This document shows, one piece after another, positions 7,786 through 15,875 of a DNA stretch of 64,000 bases. The translations under genes and the position numbers were made by a program. The notes beneath the pieces are model-generated. The model searched no databases. It was given only the letters and a program-made list of their open reading frames with translations, and had not been told where the DNA came from. The DNA comes from Pelagisphaera sp964404745 (lineage in GTDB: Bacteria > Verrucomicrobiota > Verrucomicrobiia > Opitutales > Opitutaceae). Within the stretch, counting starts at the first letter, position 1, and each line of letters opens with the position of its first letter. The stretch spans positions 124,001-188,000 of the forward strand of contig CAYOLG010000001.1 of NCBI GenBank assembly GCA_964404745.1, read 5' to 3'.

Positions 7786-10208
7786 CCACTCACGAGTCGC
7801 ATCGCATCGCCAAAGCCTTCATGGATTCGCCTAATGGGGGGGTAATAGAGCTCAACTATGATTGGAAGGCCGGGCAGCTTCCGAGGATTAGCCTGGAAAC
7901 GAAATCTGTCCGGGATCTGGATATCCAGCGCCTTCCAGCGATCGATTTCGCCCTGGAGAGCCGCTATCATATCGACGATGCCGGTAATGCGGTTTTCGTT
8001 TTATCTCGGGAGGAGTACCCGGATTTTAGATACGGTCAAAACGACGTATTCCTAGTGGGTCCCTTCAATGGCTGGCAGGAAGGCGTTGGCAAGCGGGAGT
8101 GGCGCTTAGAGCCGGTTCGGACTGGCTCAAGGTCGATTCTGTCGCTTCAAATCCCTTTAGAGAAGATGGGGTCGTCAGACGATCTTGCATTCAAGTTCGT
8201 GACGGGAAATTATCGATGGCTGGTGGTCGATGATGAGGCTCCCAACATTGCCGACGATGGGATGGGGAACAGCAACTACGTGTTCTCGAAAAAGCAAAGT
8301 GGACGACACCGCTTCCGTTTCGAGATCGAAAAGCGGTTCGATCTATCGGAGACGCATACTCTGATCTACCATGGCAGGACAAAGTTGCGTCGAGCGCGAC
8401 TGGATCCAGGCCCCTATTTGCTGAGCTTGCAATCCGATAAAGCCTTAGGGGCGATCGTGGAGAACGGCGTGACCACATTTAGGCTATTTGCTCCGAGGGC
8501 GAAGTGGGTTAAGCTTGGATTGGCGAAGGGTGGCTCCAGGGAAAATATTGATTGGATACTGATGAGTCCATCGGAGGATTACGTATGGGAAACGACGATA
8601 CGAGAAAATCTGGAAGGGGCGTACTATTGGTTCAGGCTGGACGGGCCCGACGGCGAATCCAGCGCATTCGATAAGGACTTCCGCATTTTGGATCCCTATG
8701 CGAAGGCCTGTCTTGGGCGTGAGGGGCCGGGGGTCGTAGTCAATGACAAGCGCTTCCCGCCGATCAAGCCCTTCAAACCCCCAGCATGGCAAGATTTGGT
8801 TATTCTGGAAGCCCACACGCGCGACCTCGTGGCTGGGGCGAGGGATATACAAGGCCCCCTGGGGTTCAAGGATTTGCGAGAATCGGTTGATTCCCGGGAT
8901 TTCTATCCAGCGACCTTGGGAATCAACGCTCTAGAGCTTCAGCCAATCCAAGAAAATGATAGTCAATCTCCAGAGGAATACCATTGGGGGTACATGACGG
9001 CCAACTATTTCTCCCCGGCTTCCTCCTACGCTTCCGATCCTGCCTCGGTAACGCAGATTCAAGAATTTCGCGACTTGGTTGCTAGTATCCACAAGCGCAA
9101 TATGGCGGTGATCATCGATGTGGTTTACAACCATGTGGGAAAGCCGGCTCATCTGCTCTTTGTCGATAAACGCTACTACTTTCACTTGGAGCCCAATGGA
9201 GGATTGACGAATTGGAGCGGTTGCGGGAACGATTTTCGATGCGACACCCCTATGGGTAGGAGACTCATTATCGACAGTTTGAAACGATTTGTCGAATTCT
9301 ATGGAGTGGATGGTTTTCGTTTCGATCTAGCGGACTTGGTCGGAAAAGACACGCTCGTCGAGATTGAGAAGGCATTAAAGGCAATTCGTCCGGACATTAT
9401 ACTGATTGCCGAGCCCTGGAGCTTTAGAGGCCATATTGGTAGAGAGCTAAAGGATACGGGATACGCGTCTTGGAATGATGGATACCGCGAGTCGGTCAAG
9501 TCCTATGTTCTAGGCAATTTGGGGTCCGACGATCTGTTCCATTTCCTTTCCGGGTCGCCGGACGACTATGCCAGTTGGCCTGCCCAAACGGTCAACTACA
9601 CGGAGTCGCACGACGACAGGGCCTGTATTGACGTGATAACCGAAAGAGCGCATTTCAATGGCTCCCACCCGACGCTAGTCGATATCCGTCGCGCGCACAT
9701 GATTTTCGCGATCATGATGGTTTCCATAGGCATACCCATGCTTCACGCGGGTCAGGACTTCTTGCATTCCAAAGGAGGGGTTAACAACACCTATCAACGT
9801 GGCGATCTCAATGCCCTGAATTTTCGTCGCCGAGCGGAGTTTGGGACCTCCAGCCATTATGTTGCTTCGTGGATCGCCTTTCGGCGCTCGGAACTGGGAC
9901 AATTGCTCAGGCACTACAATCGAGCGACGGGGGGATTTTTCGCTCGTCTAAAAGTCGCTGGGGGGAATGCGTTGGTAGTAGTCTTCAACGCGGACAATAG
10001 TTTGGGTCCAAGCCAATTACTATTTGCCGTCAATCCAGGGTTTGAGGAGCTGGGGCTTCCCTTAGGCAATTGGCAGGGAAGCTGGAGACAGTTGGCGGAC
10101 CATGACCGTTTTTGGGGTTTCGATGAGGTTTCTTTTCGTAACGATTTGCATTCCGAGCTGCGATTGCCGCCGCTAGCATCCGGCTTCTGGATGAGGACGG
10201 CGTCCTAG
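7782..10208 (+). CDS. GH13 alpha-glucan hydrolase, pullulanase/isoamylase-like
   Basis: An 808-residue glycoside hydrolase family 13 enzyme with no signal peptide, so probably cytosolic glycogen or maltodextrin breakdown. Two CBM48-like beta-sandwich domains come first (about 85-165, with FLVGPFNGWQ, and 228-320, with TTFRLFAPRAKWVKLGL). The TIM barrel has conserved region I VIIDVVYNHVG (Asp446), region II GFRFDLADL (nucleophile Asp515), region III LIAEPWSF (acid/base Glu544) and region IV YTESHDDR (stabiliser Asp611). AEPW in region III and the CBM48 domains point to debranching (alpha-1,6) specificity. A C-terminal beta domain closes the protein. All catalytic residues are present. It follows the small coupled frame and precedes the glycolytic cluster, but a shared transcript is not evident. 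Confidence 0.92.
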   Translation: MTTHESHRIAKAFMDSPNGGVIELNYDWKAGQLPRISLETKSVRDLDIQRLPAIDFALESRYHIDDAGNAVFVLSREEYPDFRYGQNDVFLVGPFNGWQEGVGKREWRLEPVRTGSRSILSLQIPLEKMGSSDDLAFKFVTGNYRWLVVDDEAPNIADDGMGNSNYVFSKKQSGRHRFRFEIEKRFDLSETHTLIYHGRTKLRRARLDPGPYLLSLQSDKALGAIVENGVTTFRLFAPRAKWVKLGLAKGGSRENIDWILMSPSEDYVWETTIRENLEGAYYWFRLDGPDGESSAFDKDFRILDPYAKACLGREGPGVVVNDKRFPPIKPFKPPAWQDLVILEAHTRDLVAGARDIQGPLGFKDLRESVDSRDFYPATLGINALELQPIQENDSQSPEEYHWGYMTANYFSPASSYASDPASVTQIQEFRDLVASIHKRNMAVIIDVVYNHVGKPAHLLFVDKRYYFHLEPNGGLTNWSGCGNDFRCDTPMGRRLIIDSLKRFVEFYGVDGFRFDLADLVGKDTLVEIEKALKAIRPDIILIAEPWSFRGHIGRELKDTGYASWNDGYRESVKSYVLGNLGSDDLFHFLSGSPDDYASWPAQTVNYTESHDDRACIDVITERAHFNGSHPTLVDIRRAHMIFAIMMVSIGIPMLHAGQDFLHSKGGVNNTYQRGDLNALNFRRRAEFGTSSHYVASWIAFRRSELGQLLRHYNRATGGFFARLKVAGGNALVVVFNADNSLGPSQLLFAVNPGFEELGLPLGNWQGSWRQLADHDRFWGFDEVSFRNDLHSELRLPPLASGFWMRTAS

Positions 10209-10526
10209 CGAGCGGAGATTTGCTCATCCCTCCTTGGTTTGGCGAATTGGAGGACCCAGCTCCTCGACAAAGCTCAGAGCAGGCCGGTCTGCCCCAACTT
10301 TAGCCGTGTTGCGTTGTTCAAGTTGGGAATCCCCATTTCGCTGAAGAGTTACAGGTGACGAGAGTGGTTGAAATGGGTTCGTAGAAGCTCGGCCAATTGT
10401 CACGTTTTAAACCCTTGATTTTATGCTGAGGGCGCCATCTACTCCCGATTCGCCTGGCTTTTGGGGATAATCCGGGAGCCCAGGGTCCTTCTAAACTAAG
10501 ACGAGAATCAGCAATAATTAAGAAAG
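10209..10526. other. intergenic region, 318 bp, with hairpin and gap promoter candidate
   Basis: No gene seen. An inverted repeat CCCAACTT / AAGTTGGG (10293-10300 and 10320-10327, 19-nt loop) could form in RNA; it has no following T-run, so it is not a clear terminator. A promoter candidate for gap lies at 10415-10443. Confidence 0.5.
10415..10443 (+). promoter_or_regulatory. promoter candidate for the gap-pgk-tpiA cluster
   Basis: TTGATT at 10415-10420, 17-bp spacer, TCTACT at 10438-10443; both boxes are imperfect. It would give a leader of about 75 bases before the gap start. Confidence 0.3.
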
Positions 10527-11543
10527 ATGGCTGTAAAAGTAGCTATTAATGGATTCGGCCGGATTGGCCGACTCGTATTCCGGGCAATTGTCGACCAGGG
10601 TCTCCTGGGCTCCGACGTAGAAGTTGTAGCGGTGAACGATTTGGTTCCTGCCGACAACTTGGCCTACCTGCTCAAGTACGACACAACCCAAGGTCGTTTC
10701 AACGGTACCGTGGAAGCGGAAGGCGACGATACGCTCGTTGTCAATGGCCAGAAGATCAAGTGTCTCGCTTTGCGCGAGGTTCCGGCCAACTTGCCTTGGG
10801 GCGAATTGGGCGTGGACATCGTGATCGAGTCGACCGGCCTGTTCGTTCAAGACGAGAAGGCCCAAGGGCACATCGATGCTGGGGCCAAGAAGGTGATCAT
10901 TTCCGCTCCGGGCAAGGGTCCCAATGTTAAGACTGTAGTTCTAGGCGTAAACGACGACACCTTGACAGCGGATGACACGCTGATTTCCAACGCGTCCTGC
11001 ACGACGAACTGCTTGGCTCCCATTACTAAGGTGGTCCTCGACAATTTCGGTATCGAGGAAGGCTTGATGACGACAGTTCACAGCTATACCGCGACGCAAA
11101 AGACCGTCGATGGACCTTCTCCGAAAGACATGAAGGGCGGTAGGGCTGCAGCGATGAATATCATTCCTTCCTCCACGGGAGCAGCCAAGGCCGTGGGACT
11201 GGTGATTCCTGAAGTTCAAGGCAAGCTGACTGGTATGGCGTTCCGTGTTCCGACTCCGACCGTTTCTGTCGTAGACTTGACGGTTCGCACGACGAAATCG
11301 ACTTCTTACGAGGAGATTTGCCAAAAGATGAAGGAAGCGGCCGAGGGCTCTTTGAAGGGGATCTTGGAATACACCGAAGACGAAGTGGCGTCTTCGGACT
11401 TCATCCATTGCCCGGCTTCCTCGATTTTCGACGCGGGCTCAGGTATCGCTTTGACGGACACGTTCTTCAAGCTCGTCAGCTGGTACGACAATGAGTGGGG
11501 CTACAGCAACCGCGTTGTCGATCTGCTAAAGAAGATCTCGTAA
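10527..11543 (+). CDS. gap: glyceraldehyde-3-phosphate dehydrogenase
   Basis: Converts glyceraldehyde 3-phosphate, phosphate and NAD+ to 1,3-bisphosphoglycerate. The 338-residue product has the Rossmann motif NGFGRIGRL (8-16), the active-site SNASCTTNCLAP with catalytic Cys158, HSYTATQKTVDGPS containing the general-base histidine, and WYDNEWGYSNR near the C-terminus. VNDL after the second strand keeps the aspartate (Asp38) typical of NAD-dependent, glycolytic GAPDH rather than the NADP-dependent anabolic type. It is followed by pgk and tpiA on the same strand, the classic lower-glycolysis order. A strong hairpin in the gap-pgk spacer may tune the relative expression. Confidence 0.97.
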   Translation: MAVKVAINGFGRIGRLVFRAIVDQGLLGSDVEVVAVNDLVPADNLAYLLKYDTTQGRFNGTVEAEGDDTLVVNGQKIKCLALREVPANLPWGELGVDIVIESTGLFVQDEKAQGHIDAGAKKVIISAPGKGPNVKTVVLGVNDDTLTADDTLISNASCTTNCLAPITKVVLDNFGIEEGLMTTVHSYTATQKTVDGPSPKDMKGGRAAAMNIIPSSTGAAKAVGLVIPEVQGKLTGMAFRVPTPTVSVVDLTVRTTKSTSYEEICQKMKEAAEGSLKGILEYTEDEVASSDFIHCPASSIFDAGSGIALTDTFFKLVSWYDNEWGYSNRVVDLLKKIS

Positions 11544-11556
11544 AAACTTTTCAGTC

Positions 11557-11592
11557 CCTTGCCCGGCAAGCTGGGCAAGGAACTTGCTTTTT
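11557..11592 (+). terminator. hairpin between gap and pgk, possible attenuating terminator
   Basis: Perfect 8-bp stem CCTTGCCC / GGGCAAGG (11557-11564 and 11573-11580), extended by an AGT/ACT match beyond one mismatch, then a five-T run at 11588-11592. The T-run starts a few bases after the stem, so this may be a partial terminator or an mRNA stability element. Confidence 0.45.
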
Positions 11593-11710
11593 CAAAGTCT
11601 GCTCACGCGCTGTAGGGCTGGACCGTTCTGGATTTCAGCGTAGCGAGCCAAACGCTCATTTTACCAAGATTCCAACAATCAAGATTGGCCGGCTGGCCGA
11701 TCGGATCGCT

Positions 11711-12913
11711 ATGGCTAAGAAAACGATTCAAGATATAGACCTCGGCGGCAAGCGAGCTGTGATTCGCGTCGATTTTAATGTGCCCTTGCAAGATGGCAAA
11801 GTAACCGACAAAACGCGCATAGCAGGGGCGTTGCCGACGATCAAACGGGTTATTGAGCAAGGAGGCACAGCGGTATTGCTGAGCCACTTAGGACGTCCTA
11901 AAGGAGAGGTTAACCCAAAATTTTCATTGTCTCCCGTGGCGGAAGCCCTCTCGGTCGAGTTGGGTCAGCCCGTCGTCTTCGTGCCGGAGTCGGCCGGTGA
12001 AAAGGCGGTGAAAGCGGTTTCTGAATTGTCGCCCGGATCCGTGGCCCTTCTAGAGAATGTTCGCTTTCATCCAGGCGAGGAAAAGAACGATCCGGAATTA
12101 GCCCAGGCCTTTGCCCGTTTGGGCGACGTCTATATTAACGACGCGTTCGGCACAGCTCATCGAGCCCATGCGTCAACCGCGGGTATTGCTCAGTACCTTA
12201 AGCCGGCTGTCGCTGGATATTTGATACAGCGAGAATTAGAATATCTGGGCGAGAAGACCGAGAAGGCGGAAAGCCCTTTTGTGGTTATCCTAGGCGGGGC
12301 CAAGGTGAGCGACAAGATCACTGTCATCGATCGCCTGCTGGAAAAGGCGGATACGATTCTCATTGGTGGAGCGATGGCGTACACCTTTGCCCTCGCCAAC
12401 GGGAAAACGGTAGGAGATAGCTTGTCAGAGCCCGACTTTGTGGATACGGCCCGATCGGCCATGAAGAAGGCCGAAGAGAAAGGGGTTAAGTTTCTGTTGC
12501 CTGTCGACAATATGATCGTCGACTCGCTTGATTTCGACACAATGACGGTTGGCAATATCGGCTCGACGGACGAAAACGGCAATATCCCCGATGGTTGGGA
12601 AGGCGTTGATATCGGACCGAAAACGATGGAACTTTACGCCCAGGAATTGGCAAGAGCGAGGACGATTTTGATGAATGGTCCCATGGGGATTTTCGAAATC
12701 GAGGCATGCAGCAAGGGGACCTTCGCTATCGCAGAGGCGGTGGCGAAGAACCGGGAAGCGATATCCATCATTGGAGGGGGCGATTCCGTGAAGGCGGTCA
12801 ACCAGGCGGGCTTTGGCGGAGACGTCTCCTTTATCAGCACCGGGGGTGGAGCAAGCTTGGAATTTCTCGAAGGCAAAGCGCTGCCTGGGGTGGAAGCGCT
12901 GGAAGACAAGTAG
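11711..12913 (+). CDS. pgk: phosphoglycerate kinase
   Basis: Transfers phosphate from 1,3-bisphosphoglycerate to ADP in glycolysis, in the cytosol. The 400-residue product has the N-terminal substrate motif RVDFNVPL, LLSHLGRPKGE, ENVRFHPGEE, INDAFGTAHRAHAS, the GGAKVSDKI hinge strand, LPVDNM and the nucleotide-binding GGGDSVKAV near the C-terminus. The frame is open upstream to 11495, but that stretch overlaps the gap 3' end and the intercistronic hairpin and lacks homology; ATG 11711 gives the standard MAKKTIQDIDLGGKRA start and standard length. tpiA follows after 33 bp. Confidence 0.97.
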   Translation: MAKKTIQDIDLGGKRAVIRVDFNVPLQDGKVTDKTRIAGALPTIKRVIEQGGTAVLLSHLGRPKGEVNPKFSLSPVAEALSVELGQPVVFVPESAGEKAVKAVSELSPGSVALLENVRFHPGEEKNDPELAQAFARLGDVYINDAFGTAHRAHASTAGIAQYLKPAVAGYLIQRELEYLGEKTEKAESPFVVILGGAKVSDKITVIDRLLEKADTILIGGAMAYTFALANGKTVGDSLSEPDFVDTARSAMKKAEEKGVKFLLPVDNMIVDSLDFDTMTVGNIGSTDENGNIPDGWEGVDIGPKTMELYAQELARARTILMNGPMGIFEIEACSKGTFAIAEAVAKNREAISIIGGGDSVKAVNQAGFGGDVSFISTGGGASLEFLEGKALPGVEALEDK

Positions 12914-12946
12914 GAACCCGCAGTCAAAACATCAGAAGAATTTTAG

Positions 12947-13714
12947 ATGAGTAGAAAATACATAATCGCCGGCAACTGGAAGATGAACAAGACCCCTGAG
13001 GAGGGGAAGGAGCTCGCTTCTGAAATCGCTTCGATCGTTTCAAAGGACGCCACCGTAGAAGTCGTCGTTTGCCCTGCCTTCGTGGCCCTGGAAAGGGTAT
13101 CCCAGGCGATCGAGAGCTCAGCCGTTAAATTGGGGGCTCAGAATCTCTATCCCAAGACGAGTGGAGCCTTCACCGGAGAAGTATCGCCGGAAATGCTGAG
13201 AGCGGTCTTTGCCAAATACGTGATTCTTGGTCACAGCGAGCGACGCGAATACTTCCGAGAAAGCGATGCCTTCATCAACGAAAAGGTGAAGTTCGCTTTG
13301 GAGAACCTTCTCAAGCCGATTCTTTGCATCGGGGAAACCTTGGAGCAGCGGGAAGCGGGGGAGACCTTGGATGTTGTGAAAACGCAGTTGCTGGGCGGAT
13401 TGGACGGAGTCGACGCCTCCAGCATGGCCAGCCTGGTCATCGCCTACGAGCCTGTTTGGGCTATCGGAACCGGTAAGACGGCAACTCCGGAAATGGCTCA
13501 GGAAGTGCATGGGGCGATCCGATCATTGCTCAGGGAAGCTTATGGCAAAGCGGTAGCGGAGAAAACCCGCATAATCTACGGCGGTTCCATGAAACCGTCC
13601 AACGCGAACGATTTACTGGCCCAGCCTGATATTGATGGAGGGCTTATTGGAGGGGCTTCGCTCGATTCCAAGTCGTTTGGCGATTTGATCGAGGCCGCTC
13701 GCAAGCTCTCATAG
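12947..13714 (+). CDS. tpiA: triose-phosphate isomerase
   Basis: Interconverts dihydroxyacetone phosphate and glyceraldehyde 3-phosphate. The 255-residue product has GNWKMNK with the active-site Asn/Lys pair (8-14), FTGEVSPEML, ILGHSERREYF with the electrophilic histidine, AYEPVWAIGTGKTATPEMAQ with the catalytic glutamate and loop 6, and IIYGGSMKPSNA plus GGLIGGASL for phosphate binding. Length and motifs are normal. It is the third gene of the gap-pgk-tpiA cluster; no clear terminator follows before the tRNA promoter. Confidence 0.97.
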   Translation: MSRKYIIAGNWKMNKTPEEGKELASEIASIVSKDATVEVVVCPAFVALERVSQAIESSAVKLGAQNLYPKTSGAFTGEVSPEMLRAVFAKYVILGHSERREYFRESDAFINEKVKFALENLLKPILCIGETLEQREAGETLDVVKTQLLGGLDGVDASSMASLVIAYEPVWAIGTGKTATPEMAQEVHGAIRSLLREAYGKAVAEKTRIIYGGSMKPSNANDLLAQPDIDGGLIGGASLDSKSFGDLIEAARKLS

Positions 13715-13738
13715 CGCGTATTTTCCTCAAAACGGCGC

Positions 13739-13766
13739 TTGACTTGGCAAGGGCGGATTCTAACTT
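13739..13766 (+). promoter_or_regulatory. promoter candidate for tRNA-Asp
   Basis: TTGACT at 13739-13744, 16-bp spacer, TAACTT at 13761-13766, about 20 bases before the mature tRNA 5' end. Spacing and position fit a stand-alone tRNA promoter. Confidence 0.4.
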
Positions 13767-13786
13767 TTGCCCTCTCTTATCAATAC

Positions 13787-13863
13787 GGGGTAGTAGCTCA
13801 GTTGGTTAGAGCGCCTGCCTGTCACGCAGGAGGCCGCGAGTTCAAGTCTCGTCTATCCCGCCA
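13787..13863 (+). tRNA. tRNA-Asp (anticodon GTC)
   Basis: A full cloverleaf: acceptor stem GGGGTAG / CTATCCC (one G-U pair), D arm AGCTCAGTTGGTTAGAGC, anticodon arm CCTGC-CTGTCAC-GCAGG with anticodon GTC, variable loop, T arm GCGAG-TTCAAGT-CTCGT, discriminator G and an encoded CCA at 13861-13863. It has its own promoter candidate and terminator, so it is transcribed as a single-tRNA unit. No integrated element is seen at its 3' end. Confidence 0.97.
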
Positions 13864-13874
13864 CTTTTCCAAAA

Positions 13875-13902
13875 ACCGCTTCCAATTTGGGAGCGGTTTT
13901 TT
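13875..13902 (+). terminator. rho-independent terminator of tRNA-Asp
   Basis: Nine-bp stem ACCGCTTCC / GGGAGCGGT with a five-base loop, followed by a run of six T, twelve bases after the tRNA CCA. The A-run before the stem makes it partly bidirectional. Confidence 0.85.
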
Positions 13903-14046
13903 GGTAGACGGTAGCTGATGTCAGATTGACGGTATTCGAGCAGAGGCTGTCTGACGGTGAGTTTGGGGTAGCTGGGGACAAAAAGGCGATTTTCAGCCAA
14001 CTCAGCGCCAATCCTAGGCAAATATCTGTGGAGAAATCGGTCCTTT

Positions 14047-14108
14047 GTTACGGGTGAGTTACGGGTAGGTTACGGATTAAAGACATGTGTGACGCCCGTG
14101 TGACAAAA
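14047..14108 (+). promoter_or_regulatory. phased 11-bp direct repeats, candidate operator
   Basis: Three copies of GTTACGG start at 14047, 14058 and 14069, exactly 11 bp apart. Two copies of GTGTGAC then start at 14087 and 14098, again 11 bp apart. Such 11-bp spacing places each copy on the same DNA face and is the usual arrangement for OmpR/PhoB-family response regulators; that assignment is inference. An inverted repeat TGAAAAC-TGGG-GTTTTCA follows at 14132-14149, and the exported-protein start is at 14175. The rest of 13903-14174 holds no gene. Confidence 0.45.
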
Positions 14109-14174
14109 GACGTGTAAGTCCGATTTCCTGTTGAAAACTGGGGTTTTCAGGCCGCGTTTAGTAGCCTCTAATCT

Positions 14175-14730
14175 ATGAAAATCACTAGATTGACCCCCCG
14201 TAAATCACAGTCTCTCGGCGTCATAGCCAAGAGCCTTTTGTCAGTCGCTTTGGCGGCTGGCGCCTGGACGAATGCGTTTGCCCAGGACGAATCAGCTACC
14301 GGTATCATCTCAGGTTCTATTCAAGACGCTGACTATGGCGGGCTTCACCATCACCGGAACGAAAACTGTTCTCATTCGAGCGGTTGGACCTAAGCTTCAG
14401 GATTTCGGAGTTGCCAACTTCATGGCTGATCCGACCATGACCCTGAATAGGTCACGTTTCGACGGCAATCCCGATGACGTCATCGCGACGGTGGACAATT
14501 GGGACAGCGGGGGAGCGGAAAGTGCGGCCCAGGTTGTTGCGGCAGCGGCATTCGCCGGTCTTCCCCCATTCTTGGCTACCGATGACTTCCAAGGCAGTGC
14601 CCGTCCCACGGATGACATCACCAGTTCGGCTGCTCTCGTTACGCTCACTGAAGGTGTTTACACGGTCGTGGTTAGCGATGTTGCCGGCGTTGGCGGCGAG
14701 GTTCTCATCGATGTGACTATCGTTGAGTAA
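14175..14730 (+). pseudogene. exported RAVGP-type protein, interrupted by a frameshift
   Basis: The first frame (from ATG 14175) encodes a signal peptide with hydrophobic core LLSVALAAGAWTNAFA followed by QDESATGIISGSIQDAD. The next frame takes over at about 14335 and reads MAGFTITGTKTVLIRAVGP, then LADPTMTL-like and VTLTEGVYTVVVSDVAG segments to a stop at 14730. The second part resembles the KTVLIRAVGP module found in many large exported proteins of Verrucomicrobia; I know of no assigned function. Leaving out one base near 14334 would join GSIQDAD directly to MAGFTITG and give one 184-residue secreted protein. It may be a true null allele, a sequencing error, or a switchable gene; no homopolymer lies at the junction. 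A good terminator follows. Confidence 0.7.
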
Positions 14731-14787
14731 ACCCAGCCCAACAGCCGAACAAATTTTCAAAGTCGCGAGGCTTTGTGATTACGGGGA

Positions 14788-14817
14788 CCAGCCTCTCAAT
14801 TACGGGAGGCTGGTTTT
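14788..14817 (+). terminator. rho-independent terminator after the exported-protein gene
   Basis: Ten-bp stem CCAGCCTCTC / GGGAGGCTGG (14788-14797 and 14804-14813) with a six-base loop and four T, then GCGTTT. It ends the frameshifted gene's transcript. Confidence 0.8.
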
Positions 14818-14898
14818 GCGTTTCATTGGCGCTTGAATCAAGCCGATATTGTTGATTGTAACGAACACCGATTGATTGGAGCTTATTATAGACCTGGA

Positions 14899-15489
14899 AT
14901 GAACCACCCAAGGGGAAGACAAATTTCAATTGTTAAGGGGCTTTTGAGTTCATTTCTTTTTTTGGCTGCTACCCAATTGGTGTGGGCTCAGGAAATTCGT
15001 TCGCCGTTTGAGCGGGCCGAGGCCATCCCGGTGGAAAAGTCGGCTCCTGAGAAGGTGGCTCCTTCTCGTTTGGACCAAATGGAGTTCACGGGGCTGATGG
15101 CAATTGGGGCTGAGGTTACGATATCCTTGTACGATTCGAAAACCAAGGAGAGCGTTTGGGTGCCCCTGGATGGCTCGCAGGATGGATTTGCCGTCAGCGG
15201 TTGGGACGAGGCGGATGGAACGATATCCGTGTCTCTCAACGGCATTACCAAGCAGATCGCGATCAATGAGAATGAGATCATAACTTTGAAACAGGCCGCC
15301 CCCGTCCAAAATGTAGCTAGCGATACGGCAGCCCCGGAAAAACCCGTCAGAGTAAAGGATCCGGAGACGCTCAAGAAAGAAGAAGAGGCTAGGCAGTTTG
15401 TCAGCAACATCCTGGCCAACGGAATGAAGCAGCGGGAAGAGTTTCGCCGTTCCCGTGAAGCCCGGCTTTCAGGTTCAAGGCGCGACTAG
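14899..15489 (+). CDS. exported protein of unknown function
   Basis: A 196-residue exported protein. The start at ATG 14899 places a signal peptide first (basic NHPRGRQ, hydrophobic LLSSFLFLAATQLVWA, cleavage before QE). Residues about 52-125 form a small all-beta domain (FTGLMAIGAEVTISLYD, VWVPLDG, ISVSLNG), and the C-terminal 60 residues are K/E/R-rich and probably helical. The beta part recalls the small periplasmic domains of secretion and pilus assembly proteins such as GspC or PilP, but this is only a resemblance. An upstream TTG-like extension to 14833 is open but would bury the signal peptide. Confidence 0.7.
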   Translation: MNHPRGRQISIVKGLLSSFLFLAATQLVWAQEIRSPFERAEAIPVEKSAPEKVAPSRLDQMEFTGLMAIGAEVTISLYDSKTKESVWVPLDGSQDGFAVSGWDEADGTISVSLNGITKQIAINENEIITLKQAAPVQNVASDTAAPEKPVRVKDPETLKKEEEARQFVSNILANGMKQREEFRRSREARLSGSRRD

Positions 15490-15516
15490 CGCTGCTGTTG
15501 GCTTAATTGAACTCGT

Positions 15517-15562
15517 CCCCCGCTCAGCCAATGAGCGTTCGCTTGGTTAGCGGGAATTTTCT
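15517..15562 (+). terminator. terminator-like hairpin
   Basis: CCCGCT at the left pairs with AGCGGG at 15549-15554, continued inward by CCAA / TTGG, with a loop of about ten bases and AATTTTCT after the stem. The stem has a small bulge, so the call is moderate. It would end the exported-protein transcript. Confidence 0.45.
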
Positions 15563-15574
15563 AGAACCCGCCCA

Positions 15575-15626
15575 GAGGCCGAGTTCCACCCATTAATCTA
15601 CTGCAAAAGAGGTGGAGCTCGGCCTC
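15575..15626. repeat. long imperfect inverted repeat
   Basis: Sixteen-bp arms (15575-15590 and 15611-15626) match with one G-T wobble around a 20-base loop. The arm reads GAGGCCGAGTTCCACC. There is no T-run, so it is listed as a repeat rather than a terminator. Confidence 0.55.
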
Positions 15627-15800
15627 AGGGCGAGCTTGGCTTGGCCAGTTCGACGGACGCCGATGCCCACAAAGCGATTGCGATGGCAAACCCAGTTTTT
15701 ATCGTTGAGTCGGTTTTGGATTAGGTTCCGTTACTGATGGAGCCTTGATTTAGCTACAGTTCAGAGCGGGCGAATCGATTATGGGCTTGAATTCGCAAAT

Positions 15801-15850
15801 AACATATCAATAAATTCGAATATGTTGATATTTTGAGTTAAGCGGCTCAA
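15801..15850 (+). promoter_or_regulatory. metK leader with mutually exclusive hairpins
   Basis: AACATAT (15801-15807) can pair with ATATGTT (15820-15826), while the overlapping ATATCAA (15804-15810) can pair with TTGATAT (15825-15831); both cannot form at once. A third stem, TTGAG / CTCAA, lies at 15833-15850. The motif TCGAATATG occurs at 15816 and again across the metK start codon at 15870. A cis-regulatory role for SAM-cycle control is plausible, but I cannot match it to a known SAM or SAH riboswitch class. Confidence 0.35.
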
Positions 15851-15875
15851 CTAGCGTTCAAACCTCAAATCGAAT

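Larger units (their letters stand above)
15490..15875. other. intergenic region, 386 bp, before metK
   Basis: No gene seen. It holds a terminator-like hairpin (15517-15562), a long inverted repeat (15575-15626) and an AT-rich metK leader with competing hairpins (15801-15850). The stretch 15627-15780 shows nothing I can name. Confidence 0.6.

Noticed and set aside
11495..11710. Upstream extension of pgk in the same frame
   Set aside because: It overlaps the gap 3' end and the intercistronic hairpin, adds no PGK family sequence, and ATG 11711 gives the normal start.
14047..14108. CRISPR array
   Set aside because: Units are 7 bp at an 11-bp period with no unique spacers; this is an operator-like arrangement.
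15790..15875. A named SAM or SAH riboswitch before metK
   Set aside because: No match to the core sequences of known classes that I can recall; listed only as an unclassified leader.
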